A stretch of 64,000 nucleotides of DNA from Scleromatobacter humisilvae (GTDB taxonomy: Bacteria; Pseudomonadota; Gammaproteobacteria; Burkholderiales; Burkholderiaceae_C): the NCBI RefSeq assembly GCF_023231945.1, contig NZ_JAJLJH010000003.1:372001-436000 (forward strand), given 5' to 3'. Positions 9,240 through 17,531 of the stretch are shown here, piece after piece. The translations under genes were made by a program, and so were the position numbers. Each line of letters begins with the position of its first letter. Position 1 is the first letter of the stretch. The notes beneath the pieces are model-generated. The model saw only the letters and a list, made by a program, of their open reading frames with translations, was not told the DNA's origin and made no database searches.

Positions 9240-10366
9240 GGTCGATGCGTGCACCCGCGAACTGGTCTGCGCTGATCGAGTTCCGGTCGAGACGCGCCGA
9301 GTTCTACCGCGATTTCGCCGAGATGTACCAGCGCAACGAGGCGATGGTGAGCTTCCTCGAAGGGGAGATCGCCAACGCGAACCTCACGCGGCAACGCAGC
9401 CGGGCGCGCGCGCTGCGCATCGTGTTGCATCGGCACCAGGACGGCGAGCACGCCAGCCGGGTGTCGCACCTGCTCGAGGGCGTCGTGCCGCGTTCCGACG
9501 CGATGCTGTTGACTGCCGTCGACCGCGCGGCCGACAAGCCGCAGGCGCTCAATGCGCTCGCCGATGCCATCGACAAGCAACAGCAGATGCTGCGCCTGAC
9601 GCTGTCGTATTCGGCGTTGCCCGCGATGACGATCCCGATCTGCTACGCCCTGATCGTGGTGCTCGGCAAGGTGATCCTGGTCATCGACGAGGCCACGCCC
9701 GTGTACGCGCAGGAAGCTCTGTGGGAGGGCATCAATGGCTGGGCGAAGGCCGTCGCGATCTTCGCGCAGGCCTGGGGAACGCAGACGCTGCTCGCGCTTG
9801 GCCTGGCGTTGGCCGCCATGCTCTGGTCGCTGCCTCGGTGGCGTGGGCCCTTGCGCCTGTGCGTCGAGGCTTGGCCGGTCTACAGCCTCTATCGCGATTT
9901 CCAGGCGGGCATGCTTTTCAGCTCGATGGCAATGATGCTCAAGACAGGCGAAACCCTGCAAGGCAGCATTGATGACGTCACGCAACGCGCCTCGCCGTGG
10001 ATGAGATGGCACCTGGGACGCGTCGTCGACGCCCTGGACGAGAACCCGACCGCGACGCTCGACGCCTTTCGCCGCGGCCTGTTGTCGTCACATCTGCTTT
10101 CGCGTGCCGCCACGCTCAATCGCTCCAGCGCGTCGTTTTCGGACGTCCTGATCCAACTGGGCACATCCGAAGGCGAACGCGTGTTGGCGCGGGTGAAAAA
10201 AGCGGCCGTAATCGCGAACTTCGCGCTCGTCGGGTTGTTCGCCTCCGTGGCAACCTTCATGGGCGTTGCGTCGATGACGGTGCCCGGCAAGTTCGCTTCG
10301 CTGATGGAGCCGTCCAACCTGATGACGCTGCGCGCGATCTACGACGCGGAGCATCCGCAGCACTGA
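9236..10366 (+). CDS. pilR: PilR inner-membrane platform protein (GspF/TadC type)
   Basis: A 376-residue polytopic protein with two T2SSF-type halves. Residues about 1-110 are cytoplasmic and contain the paired small-helix pattern (HQDGEHASRVSHLLEGVVPRSDAMLL). Hydrophobic segments follow at about 125-150 and 185-205, then the second cytoplasmic half and a last membrane span (FALVGLFASVATFMGVASM). It should couple the PilQ ATPase to pilin polymerisation. The ATGA overlap with pilQ and the position before the pilin gene match R64 pilR. Confidence 0.88.
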   Translation: MRSMRAPANWSALIEFRSRRAEFYRDFAEMYQRNEAMVSFLEGEIANANLTRQRSRARALRIVLHRHQDGEHASRVSHLLEGVVPRSDAMLLTAVDRAADKPQALNALADAIDKQQQMLRLTLSYSALPAMTIPICYALIVVLGKVILVIDEATPVYAQEALWEGINGWAKAVAIFAQAWGTQTLLALGLALAAMLWSLPRWRGPLRLCVEAWPVYSLYRDFQAGMLFSSMAMMLKTGETLQGSIDDVTQRASPWMRWHLGRVVDALDENPTATLDAFRRGLLSSHLLSRAATLNRSSASFSDVLIQLGTSEGERVLARVKKAAVIANFALVGLFASVATFMGVASMTVPGKFASLMEPSNLMTLRAIYDAEHPQH

Positions 10367-10473
10367 ATGTCGGCGTCGCGCACCGCCGCGCGCCTTCCCG
10401 CGCACACGCACGGATTCCCGCGCGCGTGCAGTCCCCGGACGACCAAGCGTCCATTCCGAAAGCCAGAGGAGAA

Positions 10474-11043
10474 ATGAAGATGTTCCACTCCCAACGCCGT
10501 GCCGCACGCACGGCTTCGTCCCGACGCCGCCAAGGCGGCAATGCCCTCGTGTTCAGCATGCTGGGCCTCGTCATCGGTGGCATCGTGCTGGCGCTTGGCA
10601 TCGGCTACTACCAGAACTCCCAGGCGAACGCGCAGGTGCAAGGCACCATCAGCGAGATCAGCGCCATCATCGGCGGCGCGCAGCAGAACTACGGGCAATA
10701 CGGCTACAGCGGCCTGACGACCGCCGTGGCGGTGGGCTCCCGCGTGATTCCCGACACCCGTGCTGACGCGGGCGGCACGACGGCGACGAACAGCTACTCC
10801 GGTGCGATCACGCTCGTCGACAACTCGGCCGCCACGCCCAGCACCGCCAAGCTGAGCTATGCCAACGTGCCGGCCACTCAGTGCACGCAGTTGATCAATG
10901 GCGCACAAAGTCTCGCGCGTCGCATCACCATCGGCACGACGGACGTCAAGCCGCTGGACGGTGTCATCGATGTCGCCAAGGTCAATACGCAATGCACGTC
11001 AGCGGCCAGCGTCGGGATCGACTTCGTGTTCGGCCGCACCTGA
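10474..11043 (+). CDS. pilS: PilS major pilin precursor (type IVb)
   Basis: A 189-residue prepilin with a basic leader of about 23 residues ending RRRQGG, a 20-residue hydrophobic helix (ALVFSMLGLVIGGIVLALGI) and a globular C-terminal domain with two Cys (TQCTQ near 140 and NTQCT near 175) that can form the usual pilin disulphide. The long leader is typical of type IVb. The mature protein would begin N-A-L-V-F, with no Glu at position 5; PilV shows nearly the same start. A strong AGAGGAG site precedes the ATG at 10474. This would be the structural subunit of the thin pilus. Confidence 0.85.
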   Translation: MKMFHSQRRAARTASSRRRQGGNALVFSMLGLVIGGIVLALGIGYYQNSQANAQVQGTISEISAIIGGAQQNYGQYGYSGLTTAVAVGSRVIPDTRADAGGTTATNSYSGAITLVDNSAATPSTAKLSYANVPATQCTQLINGAQSLARRITIGTTDVKPLDGVIDVAKVNTQCTSAASVGIDFVFGRT

Positions 11044-11047
11044 AGCC

Positions 11048-12724
11048 ATGCCGTCGCCTCGCGTTCCGTCTCTTGCCAGCACGGGCGGTAGCCGCCGGCG
11101 CGGCAACGCCGTGGTCTTCGCACTGCTGGGCTTGCTGATCTCGGCGCTCGGGGCCGTGGGCGTCATCCAGGGCAACCGCTTGCAGGCCAAGCATGAGGCG
11201 GGCAACGGCGAGGCAACGATCCTCGACAACCTGCGCGGCGCCACCAACAACGCCATCTTCGACGGCATGGGGCTGATCCAGAGCGGAGCGGCCTTCGGCA
11301 AGGGCGGCGTGACGGTCATCCCAGTCGACGTCGATGGCGCGCTCGTCTGGCGGCCGACCATCCAGCAACTGGTGGCGATGGGCTACCTGCCGGCCGGCTG
11401 GACCGCGACGACCTCCACGCTGAACGACGCGCCTTACGCGATCGCCATCACTCGCGTCCCCGCGGGTTGTGTCGCCGCCGCGTGCAACATCGAAGGCCAC
11501 ATCGTCCTGGAGGGGCCGATCCGCAGCGGTCCGAGCGACAGCGACAGCGCGGTGATCGGTCCCATCCTGGCACGCATCGGAGCCGACTCGGGCGTTTCTC
11601 TGCCGATGGATCCGACGCACATCCAGGGGTTCGGCAAGACATGGAGCCTGGACAACCCGGTCGCCGGGCAGCCTGCCGGTGTCGTCGCGATCCGCGTCGG
11701 CACGGCCTCGTCCGGCTTCGGCCAGTTCGTGCGCATCGGCGACACGCGCGACCCCAGCCTGCTGGGCAATCTCACCGTCGCCGGCAACACGCTGTTCGGC
11801 GATGGCACGACGCACAGCGAGTTCCGCTCCGCACTGCAGGTCGATGGCCAACCCGTCGACGTGCGAGACGCCAGCGGCGCCGCCTGCGTCTCGCTGAGGC
11901 CGGACGGCGTGGTCGACATCCAGTGCAGCGGCTCGCTGTCGGCGACCACGGGCGTCTTCCGCGACGCGTCGGGCCGCACGACGACGATCGCTGCCACCGG
12001 CCTGGTGACAGGCGGCAACGTCGCCGCGGACGGCGGCCTGTCCACCGCGGCGATGACGGCGTTCGCGGCGGACGATCCGCACGCATTGGTCGTCAAGGCC
12101 GGCGACCTGTTCGTGCGCAATCCCACGGGCACCGCGTTGCTGCGGGTCGCGGCCAATGGCGACGTGACGGCCGGCAACGACCTGGTGGCCACCGGCGCCG
12201 TGACGGCGCAGCGCCTGACCTTGTCGGCCAGCGTCAACGAGGGCGATGCGTGCAGTTCTGGACAGGTCGCGATGATGGCGTCGGGGGGACTGGCTACCTG
12301 CCAAGGAGCGACGTTTCGCGCGACCGCGCGTTACGCGCGACTGGGTGCGGCGTGCGCGACGCCCGGGCTGCAGGCCGTCGATTCCACGACCGCCGATGCG
12401 TTGCTGTGTCGCGGTGGCTATTACGCGAGCCAGTCATGGCTGACCTCGTCGCGCGTCTACATGGCAGGCTTTGCCGTGCACCACGGCGATTTCATCGCGG
12501 CCGCGATCGCGTTGCCAAACGGATGCCCCGCGACATCCAGCCCGGTCGCGCCGCAGGCCACGATCTTCTTGCTGCCACAAACGGACTCCGAGACACCGGG
12601 CAATCCCGTGCTGAATCGGAACGCGACGTGGACGGGCTCCGGCTGGACGATCTCGCTGACCGACGGCACGGGCGCCCCGACGACCAGCAACGTCGTGGCC
12701 GAGGTGTACTGTCTCTATCCCTGA
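11048..12724 (+). CDS. pilV: PilV minor pilin / pilus-tip adhesin
   Basis: A 558-residue protein with a pilin-like N-terminus (SRRRGNAVVFALLGLLISALGAVGV), a long repetitive body (DASGRTTTIAATGLVTGGNV, NPTGTALLRVAANGDVTAGNDLVATGAVTAQRLTL) and a Cys-containing C-terminal domain starting EGDACSSGQVAMMASGGLATC. This plan is that of PilV of R64-type thin pili, where the C-terminus binds recipient-cell lipopolysaccharide and is often switched by a shufflon. Here the C-terminal domain is complete and ends in a normal stop; no Rci recombinase gene is visible. It follows pilS after 4 bp. Broken sequence lies directly downstream. Confidence 0.85.
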   Translation: MPSPRVPSLASTGGSRRRGNAVVFALLGLLISALGAVGVIQGNRLQAKHEAGNGEATILDNLRGATNNAIFDGMGLIQSGAAFGKGGVTVIPVDVDGALVWRPTIQQLVAMGYLPAGWTATTSTLNDAPYAIAITRVPAGCVAAACNIEGHIVLEGPIRSGPSDSDSAVIGPILARIGADSGVSLPMDPTHIQGFGKTWSLDNPVAGQPAGVVAIRVGTASSGFGQFVRIGDTRDPSLLGNLTVAGNTLFGDGTTHSEFRSALQVDGQPVDVRDASGAACVSLRPDGVVDIQCSGSLSATTGVFRDASGRTTTIAATGLVTGGNVAADGGLSTAAMTAFAADDPHALVVKAGDLFVRNPTGTALLRVAANGDVTAGNDLVATGAVTAQRLTLSASVNEGDACSSGQVAMMASGGLATCQGATFRATARYARLGAACATPGLQAVDSTTADALLCRGGYYASQSWLTSSRVYMAGFAVHHGDFIAAAIALPNGCPATSSPVAPQATIFLLPQTDSETPGNPVLNRNATWTGSGWTISLTDGTGAPTTSNVVAEVYCLYP

Positions 12725-13188
12725 GGCAGAGAGTGGAATCTCGACAGCTGCGCCTCGTCAACTCCCTCGGCCGAGCGCCTCTCGATTGCCGGCATTGCGG
12801 GCCTCGTCATCGGCGCGGCGCGTGCCAATCGAGAACGATGCTTGGTGTGGGCAATGCGGCCGCGTCGCGCAAGGCGTTGCGGATGGAGAGGCAGCGGTGT
12901 TGCGGTTTGCCATTCGCGATGGCGATGTGGGAGCTGTCCGACGCCAGCCTGACCGCCGCATCCCGCTTGCTCCGATCGACCAACGACGCGTGAATTCTGT
13001 CGATATCGTGCGGGCGCTTTCTCAGCGCCGAACGATCGGCACACTCCCGCCGGAGAGCGACTCGATGGCTGCCGTGCTTTCGGTGACGGCCTCGATCGCG
13101 AGTAGGAGGCCGCGGTGGCAATGAGGCGCTCGATCGCCACGAACGCGTAGTGCGCGACCTGGCCGCGCCGATCACGCTTGCCAGGGAG
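12725..13188. other. No intact gene: decayed sequence downstream of pilV
   Basis: No frame here gives a convincing protein. On the minus strand, short stretches that read like coding sequence change frame repeatedly: about 13145-13100 (AFVAIERLIATAAS), about 13100-13020 (AIEAVTESTAAIESLSGG), then about 13010-12810 (DIDRIHASLVDRSKRDAAVRLASDSSHIA). This suggests a gene with several indels. On the plus strand, GTGCCAATC occurs at about 12823, identical to the first nine bases of R64 shufflon crossover sites, but the rest of the site does not match. I see nothing else here. Confidence 0.4.
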
Positions 13189-13664
13189 TCAGTACGCCGG
13201 CACTTCCAGCGAGCGCTGGACGGCCACGACGATCTCGATGATGGGCTTGAGCGGGAGCACGAAGACCGCCGTACCTGCGATGTGCTCTGTCGCCGCGAAG
13301 GCTGGGCGCGAGCTCGCGGAGCGGATCGCGCTTGCCGAAAAGGCGATACGCGTCGCGTCGGCGAATGAGTCGCCGGTCGCAGTGACGTCGAAGGCGGCTT
13401 GGCCGTGAGCCAGGGATCCGGGCGTGCCGCCGGTCTGCGCAATTGCCGTGAAGCCGTCGGCACGGATCTCACGCGGCTTGTCCGCCGTCAACGCGAAGAC
13501 AACCAGGCCATTGGCGCGTCGACGATGACCAGCGCTCGCGGCATGCGCGAGCGCGGCCGCTTGGTGGGACGTGACGGCCCACTGATCCGGCCAGGCGGCC
13601 TCGTCTCATGCGAGATTGCGCGCGCCTCGTCGATTGCCACAGCGAGTGACTGTTCGTCAAACAT
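13189..13664 (-). pseudogene. Frame-broken hypothetical ORF
   Basis: From an ATG at 13664 the minus strand reads MFDEQSLAVAIDEARAISH. Near 13605 the sensible frame shifts and continues DEAAWPDQWAVTSHQAAALAHAAS...NGLVVFALTADKP to a stop at 13189. The joined product would be about 158 residues, ending VFVLPLKPIIEIVVAVQRS. I do not recognise the family. The amino-acid make-up on both sides of the break looks like normal protein, so one indel in a once-intact gene is more likely than chance. It sits between pilV and the pilus ATPase gene and could be a lost pilus-linked gene or a small insertion. Confidence 0.45.
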
Positions 13665-13856
13665 GCGGCCCAGACACTCGTGGCGCGGACTGCGCGAGCC
13701 TGATTGTCCGAGCCGACGGTCATCGCGGGCGCGATATCTCGTGCCGAACCTTCCCGGTCGCCGCCGCGGCGGCGATGACTGTCCGGCCTCGACGACTGGG
13801 CAGGTCGATCTCCGCCTTCGTCGAAGGAAGTATCAATGCAGTGACGACGAAGGCTC

Positions 13857-15092
13857 TCAGCGCGCCAGCGACGCCGGCCCGGCCGCTGCCAGCTTGCGCT
13901 TCAAGGTCGGAATGTCGGAGGTCTCCCGCATCGCCTCACTGGCCTCGATCTCGCCGCGGCGCACGAGTTCGACCAGGCGGTTGTTCATCGGCACCCATTC
14001 GCTCGCACCGAGGCGATTGTCCTCGCGGATGGCGCTCTCGAGGCCGATCCAGTCGCCACGCTCGATGTACTGCGTCACCTTGCCGGTGTTGAACAGCACG
14101 TCGGCCGCCATCAGGTAGCGCTTGCCATCCTTGGACGGCACCAGCGCCTGGCGCACGACGGCGATCAGGTTGCCGGCGAGCACCGAGCGCATCACGTCGG
14201 CGCTGGTGCCGGTGTAGGAGAGGATCTTGCGCATGGTGCCGGTGACGGACTTGCCGTGCGTCGTCGCGATCATCAGCGAGCCGGATTCGCCGCCCTGGAT
14301 CGCCTGTTCGGCGGTCTCGGCGTCGCGGATCTCGGAGGTGAGCAGCACGTCGGGGCTCATGCGAAGGGCCTCGCGCATGCCGTCGGCGAAGCTGAGCACG
14401 TCGTAGCCCACCTCGCGCTGCGTGATGATGGACTTGCGCGGCGCGATCTTCTTTTCGACCGGATCCTCGATGGTGAGGATGTGGCCGGAATGGTGGGCGT
14501 TGTGCCAGTCGAGGATGGACATCGCCGTCTCGCTCTTTCCCGAGCCGGTGGGGCCCGTGATGACGATGAAGCCGCTGGTGGACTCGGTGAGCGTCGAGAC
14601 CAGGTTGTGCGGCAGGCTGAGGCTTGTCAGCGCGGTGATGTCCGGCGGCGTGATGCGCATCACCAGGGCGAGCTCACCCGTGCCGTGCATGAACAGGCTG
14701 TAGCGCAGCGAATGCCCGCCGCGGCCGTCGAGCCGGATGTTGACGGAGCGCTGGCGAGCGAGCACGGGCTTGATGCGCGTGTCCCAGTAGTCCTGCACGG
14801 ACTGCTGGTGACCGCGGTCGTCGCGGTGATGCCGCGCGGCGCCGTCGACGTAGCCGGCGAGGTAGGTGACGATGTGTTCGCGCGTGACGACGAACGGCGG
14901 GATGGCCGAGAACAGCTGGTGCAAGGGCAAGGTGCCGCGCGCGGACTTGGCGCGGATGACCTGTCCCTCGTGGATCATGATGTCGGTCATCGACGGCGCG
15001 AACATCAGCGCGTGCTTCACCGCGGCGCCGATGCCGTGTTGCTTGTCGGAGGGCAACTGCAGCGGTTGCTGGAGCGTGGGGATGTCGGTCAT
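13857..15092 (-). CDS. DotB/TraJ/PilT-like hexameric ATPase
   Basis: A 411-residue ATPase of the PilT/VirB11 superfamily. Walker A is GPTGSGKS (180-187), followed by the Asp box LTIEDPVEKK, Walker B DVLLTSEIRDAETAEQAI and the His box LMIATTHGKSV. The N-terminal half (DIMIHEGQVIRAKSARGTLPLHQLF) resembles DotB/TraJ (IncI/Dot-Icm) more than a classical PilT. It lacks the four-Cys zinc site of extension ATPases, which would suit a retraction or substrate-transfer motor. It lies 35 bp downstream of the lytic transglycosylase on the same strand, converging on the pilus operon. The ATG at 15092 is chosen because upstream codons in frame are low-complexity. Confidence 0.85.
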   Translation of the reverse strand: MTDIPTLQQPLQLPSDKQHGIGAAVKHALMFAPSMTDIMIHEGQVIRAKSARGTLPLHQLFSAIPPFVVTREHIVTYLAGYVDGAARHHRDDRGHQQSVQDYWDTRIKPVLARQRSVNIRLDGRGGHSLRYSLFMHGTGELALVMRITPPDITALTSLSLPHNLVSTLTESTSGFIVITGPTGSGKSETAMSILDWHNAHHSGHILTIEDPVEKKIAPRKSIITQREVGYDVLSFADGMREALRMSPDVLLTSEIRDAETAEQAIQGGESGSLMIATTHGKSVTGTMRKILSYTGTSADVMRSVLAGNLIAVVRQALVPSKDGKRYLMAADVLFNTGKVTQYIERGDWIGLESAIREDNRLGASEWVPMNNRLVELVRRGEIEASEAMRETSDIPTLKRKLAAAGPASLAR

Positions 15093-15127
15093 GGCGGCCT
15101 GTTGGGAGGAAGGCTGTAAGCGCGCGC

Positions 15128-15775
15128 TCAATGCGCGGGCGGAAGGTAGGCGATCTCGCTGAACACACCGAGGGCTTCGCCGTCGCGTGGCGGAGCGGCG
15201 TTCACGAGCTTCGAGGACGGTGATGGCCCGGTCGACGACACTGGAGGTGGCGGTGGGCGTCCGGGTGCCAACCTGCGATCGGCCGGGAACGGCAGGACGC
15301 TGGCCGGCATCGCGTGCCAGCGCATCAGGAGGCTGGCGATCTGGTTGGCATACCAGGCGGCGCGGGCGGGCGTGCGCGAGTGGTAGGCCCCCACGGCCTG
15401 CCAGCTGTCGCCGTGCTGGTCGATCTGGCGCCGATAGTGCCAGGCCGCCACTTCGGCGGAGACGCAACCGTCGAACAGCGCGGCGCGAGCGATGCCGTAG
15501 CGACCCAGCTCGGACAAGTGGACGCTGTTGATCTGGAAGGCCCCCACGTCGACGCTGCCGTTGGCGTTGTGCCCCAGCGCCGCGGGTTGCAACTGGCTTT
15601 CCTGCCAGCCGATGGCGCGCAAGACCAGGCTGTTGACTCCGTGCCGCGCGGCCGCGTCGTCGATGCAATCCGCGTGCGCCGTCGCGATGGCCGCGCAGAG
15701 TGCAGCGGCGAGCGCCGCGCGCAGTGGCGCGATCGTTCGGTTTCGAGCAGGGCGGAGTATCGATTGGGAGGGCAC
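15128..15775 (-). CDS. pilT: Exported lytic transglycosylase (PilT of R64 / VirB1 type)
   Basis: A 215-residue protein with a signal peptide cleaving near residue 36 (AAIATAHA-DC) and an SLT domain: catalytic Glu59 in GWQES, the VGAFQINSVHL motif and YNSG-like VGAYHSRTP. The C-terminus is Pro-rich. Such enzymes open the peptidoglycan layer for pili or secretion machines; in R64 the corresponding gene is pilT, unrelated to PilT retraction ATPases. It is the first gene of a two-gene minus-strand operon with the DotB-like ATPase, which supports a pilus or conjugation role over general cell-wall turnover. Confidence 0.82.
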   Translation of the reverse strand: MPSQSILRPARNRTIAPLRAALAAALCAAIATAHADCIDDAAARHGVNSLVLRAIGWQESQLQPAALGHNANGSVDVGAFQINSVHLSELGRYGIARAALFDGCVSAEVAAWHYRRQIDQHGDSWQAVGAYHSRTPARAAWYANQIASLLMRWHAMPASVLPFPADRRLAPGRPPPPPVSSTGPSPSSKLVNAAPPRDGEALGVFSEIAYLPPAH

Positions 15776-15889
15776 GACCCGATTCTGGGAGCGCCGTCTC
15801 GGATCTCTCCTGCGCCAAATCGCAGGTTTTCGGCGATTTGGTCGCCCGCGCCGAAATTCAGACGTTCCGCACGGACGGTGCGGGTCGCC

Positions 15890-16084
15890 TCAGCGGCGCT
15901 GTCCCAGCGCCCGCGCCGGCAGGAACAGCAGCGCCGTCAGCAGCGCGAACACCGCGCTCACGCTGATGCCCACGAGCCGGAACGGCAGCGACAGCAGCCA
16001 CACGATCGGGTACAGCACGAGTGCAAGCAGGGCCAGCGGCCAGCAGAAGACGAACAGCAGGCACCAGAGGATGAACGTGAACAT
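15890..16084 (-). CDS. Small two-helix membrane protein
   Basis: A 64-residue protein starting MFTFILWCLLFVFCWPLALLAL. Two hydrophobic segments (about 3-32 and 38-56) are joined by a short basic turn, with an Arg-rich C-terminus. The composition is clearly coding, and short proteins of this type are common in Burkholderiales, but no function is known to me. The flanking intergenic stretches (15776-15889 and 16085-16324) show no other gene. Confidence 0.7.
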   Translation of the reverse strand: MFTFILWCLLFVFCWPLALLALVLYPIVWLLSLPFRLVGISVSAVFALLTALLFLPARALGQRR

Positions 16085-16324
16085 GGCAGGTTCTCGAAGG
16101 ACGGGCTTGAAGGCCTCGGATGTCGCCACGATGCGACGATCGCGCCAACGGGTCAACCATCGTCCGACGAACCGCCGGGATTGGCCGACGGACCGTGTCG
16201 GGCGAGGATGTGCCGGCGCGTCAGCGGACGCCCTTGCCCTCCAGAGGGCATCTTCCCGGCAAGGCAGTTCCGCGCGAGGTCGAGCAGAATGGCGCATCGC
16301 CCACTCGCCATCGGCCACGCCATC

Positions 16325-16747
16325 ATGACCGCCCCTTCCGTCGTCGAACTCAACCGCATGGGTGCCGAGTGCCTGCCTGGCCACCTGGGCGTCGCGATCA
16401 CGCACGCCGATGCCACCGAAGTGCGCGCCGAGATGGCCGTCGCCATGAAGCTGATGGCGCCCAACGGCTACCTGCATGCCGGCAGCGTCGTGACGTTGGC
16501 CGACACGTCCTGCGGCTACGCCTGCATCGTCAACCTGCCCGAGGGAGCGACCGGCTTCACGACGATCGAGCTGAAGTCCAACTTCCTCGGCACCGCGCGC
16601 GAGGGCACGCTCGACTGCGTCGCCACGGCGCAGCACCGCGGGCGCACCACGCAGGTCTGGGACGCGGTCGTCACGCATCGCGAGACGGGCAGGACGGTGG
16701 CGCTGTTCCGCTGCACGCAGATGATCCTGTGGCCACAGTCGGCCTGA
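16325..16747 (+). CDS. PaaI-family hotdog thioesterase
   Basis: A 140-residue single hotdog-fold protein. The conserved segment NGYLHAGSVVTLADTSCGYAC carries the HxG..xxLxD pattern of PaaI/YdiI-like acyl-CoA thioesterases, with Asp in the central helix as candidate catalytic residue. The TTIELKSNFLGTAREG strand is also typical. It probably hydrolyses an aromatic or medium-chain acyl-CoA. The ATG at 16325 is preferred to 16289 because it gives the usual family length. A NIPSNAP-like gene follows after 14 bp. Confidence 0.85.
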   Translation: MTAPSVVELNRMGAECLPGHLGVAITHADATEVRAEMAVAMKLMAPNGYLHAGSVVTLADTSCGYACIVNLPEGATGFTTIELKSNFLGTAREGTLDCVATAQHRGRTTQVWDAVVTHRETGRTVALFRCTQMILWPQSA

Positions 16748-16761
16748 ACGCAGACGCCGAC

Positions 16762-17139
16762 ATGAGCGCCATCGACGACGACGCGCGCCGCCTGGTGGAG
16801 ATCCGCGCCTATCGCCTCAAGCCCGGCACGCGCGACGACTTCCACGCCGCGGTGACCCACGACGCGCTGCCGATGGTGCGCGCCTACGGCATGGACGTCG
16901 TGACGCACGGCCCCGTGCCCAACGACGACAACGGCTACTTCCTGGTGCGCTCGTTCGCGAGCCTGGCCGAGTTGACGGCGCAGGAAGACGAGTTCTACGG
17001 CTCCGCGCCGTGGCGCGAGGGGCCGCGCGAATCGCTGGTGTCGCGCATCGAAACCTACGTCGACACGCTGCTGTGGCTGGGCCCGGCCGCCATCGCAGAC
17101 CTGCGGGCGGGCAACCCGCCGCCGTCCGTGGTCGCCTGA
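16762..17139 (+). CDS. NIPSNAP-like small protein
   Basis: A 125-residue protein with the dimeric alpha/beta-barrel pattern of NIPSNAP-family proteins: LVEIRAYRLKPGTRDDFHAAV at the N-terminus and NGYFLVRSFASLAELTAQEDEFYGSAPWREGPRE in the middle. Family members have no settled enzymatic role. The gene is 14 bp downstream of the thioesterase and is probably co-transcribed. The region to the next gene (17140-17229) holds nothing recognisable. Confidence 0.75.
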   Translation: MSAIDDDARRLVEIRAYRLKPGTRDDFHAAVTHDALPMVRAYGMDVVTHGPVPNDDNGYFLVRSFASLAELTAQEDEFYGSAPWREGPRESLVSRIETYVDTLLWLGPAAIADLRAGNPPPSVVA

Positions 17140-17229
17140 GACAACGCACAGGCATCCGCCGCGTGCGAGCGCGTCGGCGCACGAGGCCAGCGCCTGCGCG
17201 CCGGCTCGCTCATGCGCGCGGTACCCGCT

Positions 17230-17415
17230 TCAAGCCGCGGGCGCTTCGCCTTCGGGCGTGCCGGCGGCCGCCGGTTGTTCCTGCCCGGTCGTGTCGTTCG
17301 AGTTGCCGCTGCTGCCGCCACCGCCGGACGACTTCTTGAACGCTTTCTCTTCCTTCTTCTTTTTCTTCTCGAGTTCGCGCTGGCGCTTCTCGTACGAATA
17401 GTTTGGCTTCGCCAT
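17230..17415 (-). CDS. Small basic coiled protein
   Basis: A 61-residue protein starting MAKPNYSYEKRQRELEKKKKKEEK: a Lys/Glu-rich helix followed by a flexible Gly/Ser/Pro/Ala tail. The same N-terminal pattern occurs in many short betaproteobacterial proteins of unknown function. Codon third positions are GC-rich, as in neighbouring genes, and a GGAAAC stretch precedes the ATG. Function unknown. Confidence 0.7.
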   Translation of the reverse strand: MAKPNYSYEKRQRELEKKKKKEEKAFKKSSGGGGSSGNSNDTTGQEQPAAAGTPEGEAPAA

Positions 17416-17531
17416 TGTTTCCTTTCAGTGGATCCCACACGATACCCGATAGCGCGTGGGCTGCAGGAGCATCATGGGAAATGCACGCGGCGCCGGTGGC
17501 AATCGGCGGGGTTAAACGGCGGGAATGCGGT

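Noticed and set aside
12786-13124. Possible alternative PilV C-terminal segment on the plus strand
   Set aside because: The frame opens near GTGCCAATC and contains two Cys, but it lacks the usual C-terminal segment pattern and no second crossover site was found.
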